Source of the DNA: Sphingobacterium pedocola
GTDB lineage: Bacteria; Bacteroidota; Bacteroidia; Sphingobacteriales; Sphingobacteriaceae
Direction of reading: 5' to 3'
DNA length: 64,000 nucleotides
Assembly (NCBI RefSeq): GCF_015209965.1
Contig: NZ_MU158691.1
Coordinates: 256,041-320,040 of the forward strand
A program made the position numbers and the translations under genes. This document shows positions 61,787-64,000 of the stretch, piece after piece (the stretch's first letter is position 1; each line of letters begins with the position of its first letter). The notes beneath the pieces are model-generated. The model saw only the letters and a program-made list of their open reading frames with translations. It had not been told where the DNA came from and did no database searches.

Positions 61787-62542
61787 CTATGTCATTTCTT
61801 CACTCAGCGCTATTTTTGCCCTTCTCTCCAATGACTTGAAGACAGATTCCAACGCTTTGTCATTCAATTTTTGATAATGATTCTCCAGTCCTATTTCAAT
61901 ATTTCCGATCCATTTATGGAAGTCTGGACTATTATGCGCATCTCTGATAAAGTGCAGCGTGGTTTTGATATCAGTGATCGCTGCGCTCGTACTTTCATAA
62001 ATGTCAATTAATTCTTTAAATATACTTCTAAGCTCGTTATTTGCTAAACCGATTGCTGAGACCCGCATGATGGGAAGAATATCTTTTAATTCTTCGTAAT
62101 ATTTACTTCTACTATAGTCGTAAACTTCAGCATGGAACTTCAATTCTTTTGAGTGCTTAACTTGTTCAAAGTGTTTTTCATGCTTAATATATTCGTTTTC
62201 TAAAAGGAATGGTGATCTTTCATCTTGTGCAAAGCAGATTTTTTTGATTACGTAAATACAGTTGGTCAAGTTGGCTTTTGCATTAATTTCAATCTCGAAC
62301 TGTTTCTCATTTCTCCATTTTGTTAGAGCAATAAATGCAGCTATCGCGGTAGCGACGGTTGCGATCACTATAACCCAATCACTGACAGTACCCCACACAT
62401 GAGCTTTAAACGGAATCTGAAACATTCCAATCTCCGGATAGTACTTATTCATTACCAGCCAATTATTTACAAAAGCTATACCTCCAAAAAAACCGATAAT
62501 TACTGCTGCAATTACGATTACTGTATTATCCCAATTTTTCAT
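61787..62542 (-). CDS. Two-helix membrane protein of unknown function
   Basis: The protein has 251 residues. Two membrane helices are near the N-terminus: VIVIAAVIIGFFGGIAFV and WVIVIATVATAIAAFIAL. About 175 residues follow in a helical cytoplasmic domain (KHEKHFEQVKHSKELKFHAE, NELRSIFKELIDIYESTSAA). I do not recognise it. It overlaps the HTH gene upstream by 4 bases (ATGA), so the two are translated together. Confidence 0.7.
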   Translation of the reverse strand: MKNWDNTVIVIAAVIIGFFGGIAFVNNWLVMNKYYPEIGMFQIPFKAHVWGTVSDWVIVIATVATAIAAFIALTKWRNEKQFEIEINAKANLTNCIYVIKKICFAQDERSPFLLENEYIKHEKHFEQVKHSKELKFHAEVYDYSRSKYYEELKDILPIMRVSAIGLANNELRSIFKELIDIYESTSAAITDIKTTLHFIRDAHNSPDFHKWIGNIEIGLENHYQKLNDKALESVFKSLERRAKIALSEEMT

Positions 62543-63063
62543 AACTTCCTCTTATATAAATTCGTTTTCTTTTTCTTAGTTGGAAGTAGATAGTATTCAA
62601 TGAAATCAGATTTTTGTAGATCACTTGACAGATTAGTAAGTTTCAATCCTGGATAATATCTCCAGATAATCTTTTTAATAAATTTCAACTCTAATCCGTT
62701 GCTGGTAATAAATTCATCATCTTTTATCAAGATGTTGTCAATTATAAAAGGAACAGAAGGCGCATCAGACAATATCTTAGTGTATTCAACATTTCTCTTA
62801 TGTTTCTTTTTTAGCATTTCACGTAAATCTTCTGGAGCAGCTTGTAATTCGGTGGTGAATTTTCTGAAGTCTGCAACAAAAAATTCGCAAGCTTTCTGAA
62901 CCGTATGAGGAGTGAATGCATAGTTTTTCTCGCCAGAGAAAATATACTCAAGCCATCTTTTCGAAACTTCTAATATATTAGCGAATACTTCGATTGTTAA
63001 CCCACTGTTTTTAAAGTGATTCTTAATGTTTTCCGTCGTTACTCTAGCATTGTAAGCTTTCAT
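62539..63063 (-). CDS. HTH protein paired with a membrane protein
   Basis: The protein has 174 residues. An XRE-like HTH lies at the N-terminus: KNSGLTIEVFANILEVSKRW and LEYIFSGEKNYAFTPHTVQK. The C-terminal part is of unknown type (FIIDNILIKDDEFITSNGLE, LKFIKKIIWRYYPGLKL). The 4-base overlap with the next gene suggests that the regulator and the membrane protein form a unit. The role is unknown. It could control its own operon. There is a 600-base gene-free, structured region upstream. Confidence 0.65.
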   Translation of the reverse strand: MKAYNARVTTENIKNHFKNSGLTIEVFANILEVSKRWLEYIFSGEKNYAFTPHTVQKACEFFVADFRKFTTELQAAPEDLREMLKKKHKRNVEYTKILSDAPSVPFIIDNILIKDDEFITSNGLELKFIKKIIWRYYPGLKLTNLSSDLQKSDFIEYYLLPTKKKKTNLYKRKL

Positions 63064-63194
63064 AACTACAAAAGAATATTTAAAATCAATTATTAATCCG
63101 CAAATAATTTCTTTTAATTAATTAAATTATGTACATTTGAATGTTGATAATCAAATAGATGTTTGATTATAGGTGTTTAAACTATAGAGTCTTG

Positions 63195-63334
63195 CGGCTA
63201 CATTCTCACGCCGTAACGCAGGGCAGCAGAATAAACACCCATGTCTATACTTTTATGCTATATTTGCATATCAGATAGATGTGGGTCTGCTGTAATCCCG
63301 TGTTACGTAAGGCGTGAGAACTGAAAAGTAGCCA
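63195..63334. ncRNA. Long imperfect hairpin, possible structured RNA or mobile element
   Basis: TTCTCACGCC (63203-63212) pairs perfectly with GGCGTGAGAA (63311-63320). Inside are CAGCAG/CTGCTG and other matches, outside GGCTAC (63196-63201) and GTAGCC (63329-63334), so nearly 140 bases can fold on themselves. A second hairpin lies at 63379-63398 (ACTCGTTA with TAACGAGT) and a third at 63442-63455 (CCGAG with CTCGG). The 63064-63676 gap has no gene. It could be a structured leader for the following gene or an inverted-repeat element. Confidence 0.45.
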
Positions 63335-63676
63335 CGGTTTGCAGGCCCACATGTATCAAAGGGCAGCCAACCAACAAGACTCGTTAACTATAACGAGTAT
63401 GAGCCATAAAAAGCAATTTCAAAAAAATATTATTTCGGCCCCCGAGTAATCTCGGCAGGGCTTGTCCCCATTTGCGGACATTTTTAATCGATGAATGCGT
63501 GAACGATAACCGACAAGTTAACCTGATAAGCCGTAATGGCGCATTTCGATTTTAGTAATTAATTTTTTAACTGGCAGAGGCCGGTTTGTAAAGCTGTAAC
63601 GTCCGTGAAGGTGAGATGTGTGTGGGAGAGGACTTAAGTTTTACGTCTTACCACCTTTGCTCAACACACCAAAAGA

Positions 63677-64000
63677 ATGCGAAAATTACGCAAAGGGGAA
63701 AGCTATGCGCTATTGCGAGCGATAGGAGATGCCCTAAATACAACAATAAGATCGCCACTTCGCTGCGCTCATCGCGATGACGGAGATAAAAGAGGAGTAG
63801 TGGAACCAAAGCGGTGCATACAGCCGATAGTATACCACACAAAGCTGGTTACTTTAATAATTTCTTTTATATGTGTGTTGTTTAGTGATGCCCAGGCGCA
63901 GTCCGCTGGAGAGCGGGCTGTGATCGGGGCAGAAGACATCAAACCGCTTCAGATCGGGGATACTTTATCCGAGGCCTTATGGAATTTGCCGTTGCGGGTG
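63677..64000 (+). CDS. TlpA/thioredoxin-like protein, 5' part (runs off the window)
   Basis: From ATG 63677 the frame is open to the end (108 codons). The signal-like segment LVTLIISFICVLFSDAQAQS at about residues 66-85 is followed by EDIKPLQIGDTLSEALWNLP, the start of the TlpA disulphide-reductase domain often found near SusCD loci. The first 60 codons do not look like the family: they contain a dispersed repeat (63748-63783), so the true start may be later. The C-terminal active site lies beyond the window. Confidence 0.6.
   Translation, partial: MRKLRKGESYALLRAIGDALNTTIRSPLRCAHRDDGDKRGVVEPKRCIQPIVYHTKLVTLIISFICVLFSDAQAQSAGERAVIGAEDIKPLQIGDTLSEALWNLPLRV
63748..63783 (+). repeat. CGTCATCGCGA-type dispersed repeat inside the 5' end of the TlpA-like frame
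   Basis: Read on the minus strand it is CCGTCATCGCGATGAGCGC, then AGCGAAGTGGCGATCTT. Similar CGTCATTGCGA...GGCAATCT units are common intergenic repeats in many bacteria (memory, not searched). Its place inside the open frame implies either a late start or a repeat insertion. Confidence 0.5.

Noticed and set aside
63648..63842. 64-codon minus-strand frame at the right edge
   Set aside because: Antisense to the TlpA-like frame and made up mostly of the dispersed repeat read backwards.

Overview
The window looks like a Bacteroidota chromosome of the Sphingobacteriaceae type (Sphingobacterium, Parapedobacter or Pedobacter-like). The reasons are a SusC/SusD pair coupled to an ECF sigma factor and FecR, promoters with the TAnnTTTG -7 element, weak Shine-Dalgarno sequences with one clear exception, and many lipoproteins. 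I did no database search. Family names come from motifs read in the translations. No tRNA, rRNA or CRISPR array was seen.

Layout. 1-6 kb: redox genes (the end of a short-chain dehydrogenase, a quinone-reductase-like enzyme, a Tat-exported SGNH esterase), then an HxlR regulator divergent from two F420-reductase-like genes that flank a flavin monooxygenase. 6.5-9 kb: a large TPR protein. 9.5-19.3 kb: an ASCH protein, then an ECF sigma gene lying downstream of a minus-strand fecR-susC-susD-double-propeller operon. Remnants of a second sigma gene and of an Rpn-type element sit just above fecR. 19.6-25.1 kb: an AraC regulator, several decayed fragments, Hsp20, and an intact AbiEi/AbiEii toxin-antitoxin pair beside the remains of another AbiEii. 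26-30 kb: an AraC regulator divergent from an acetyltransferase, alcohol dehydrogenase, cyclophilin-like and SDR operon. 30.7-32 kb: a MutS-like ATPase. 32-41.8 kb: AT-rich, mostly minus-strand small genes. Several are followed by a related intergenic element with complementary ends, which looks like an integron-like cassette array, with an Rpn recombination nuclease in the middle. 42-47 kb: a GC-rich XRE / DinB / DnaE mutagenesis cassette. 47-49.5 kb: decayed DUF1016 and DUF6088 genes, then an intact three-gene toxin-antitoxin-SecB-like chaperone operon. 50-54.3 kb: a Pnkp/Hen1 RNA-repair pair. 54.5-63 kb: an integrase fragment, small genes, and a likely defence locus with a PD-(D/E)xK nuclease-STAND NTPase and a divergent HEPN-domain protein, followed by a membrane protein/HTH pair. 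63-64 kb: a long imperfect hairpin and the start of a TlpA-like protein.

How the parts fit. The 9.9-19.3 kb block is a polysaccharide or siderophore-type uptake system under anti-sigma control. From 19.3 kb on, most of the window is accessory DNA made of mobile-element remnants, defence and toxin systems, and repair genes. The same few repeats recur: Rpn tails, a GGCGCG...CGCGCC hairpin, the cassette-end element, and fragments of a small HHNFGGDF-type protein. The strongest leads for new biology are the nuclease-STAND/HEPN locus (56.2-61.3 kb), the toxin-antitoxin-chaperone operon (48.1-49.5 kb), and the cassette-like array whose end element also flanks Pnkp/Hen1.
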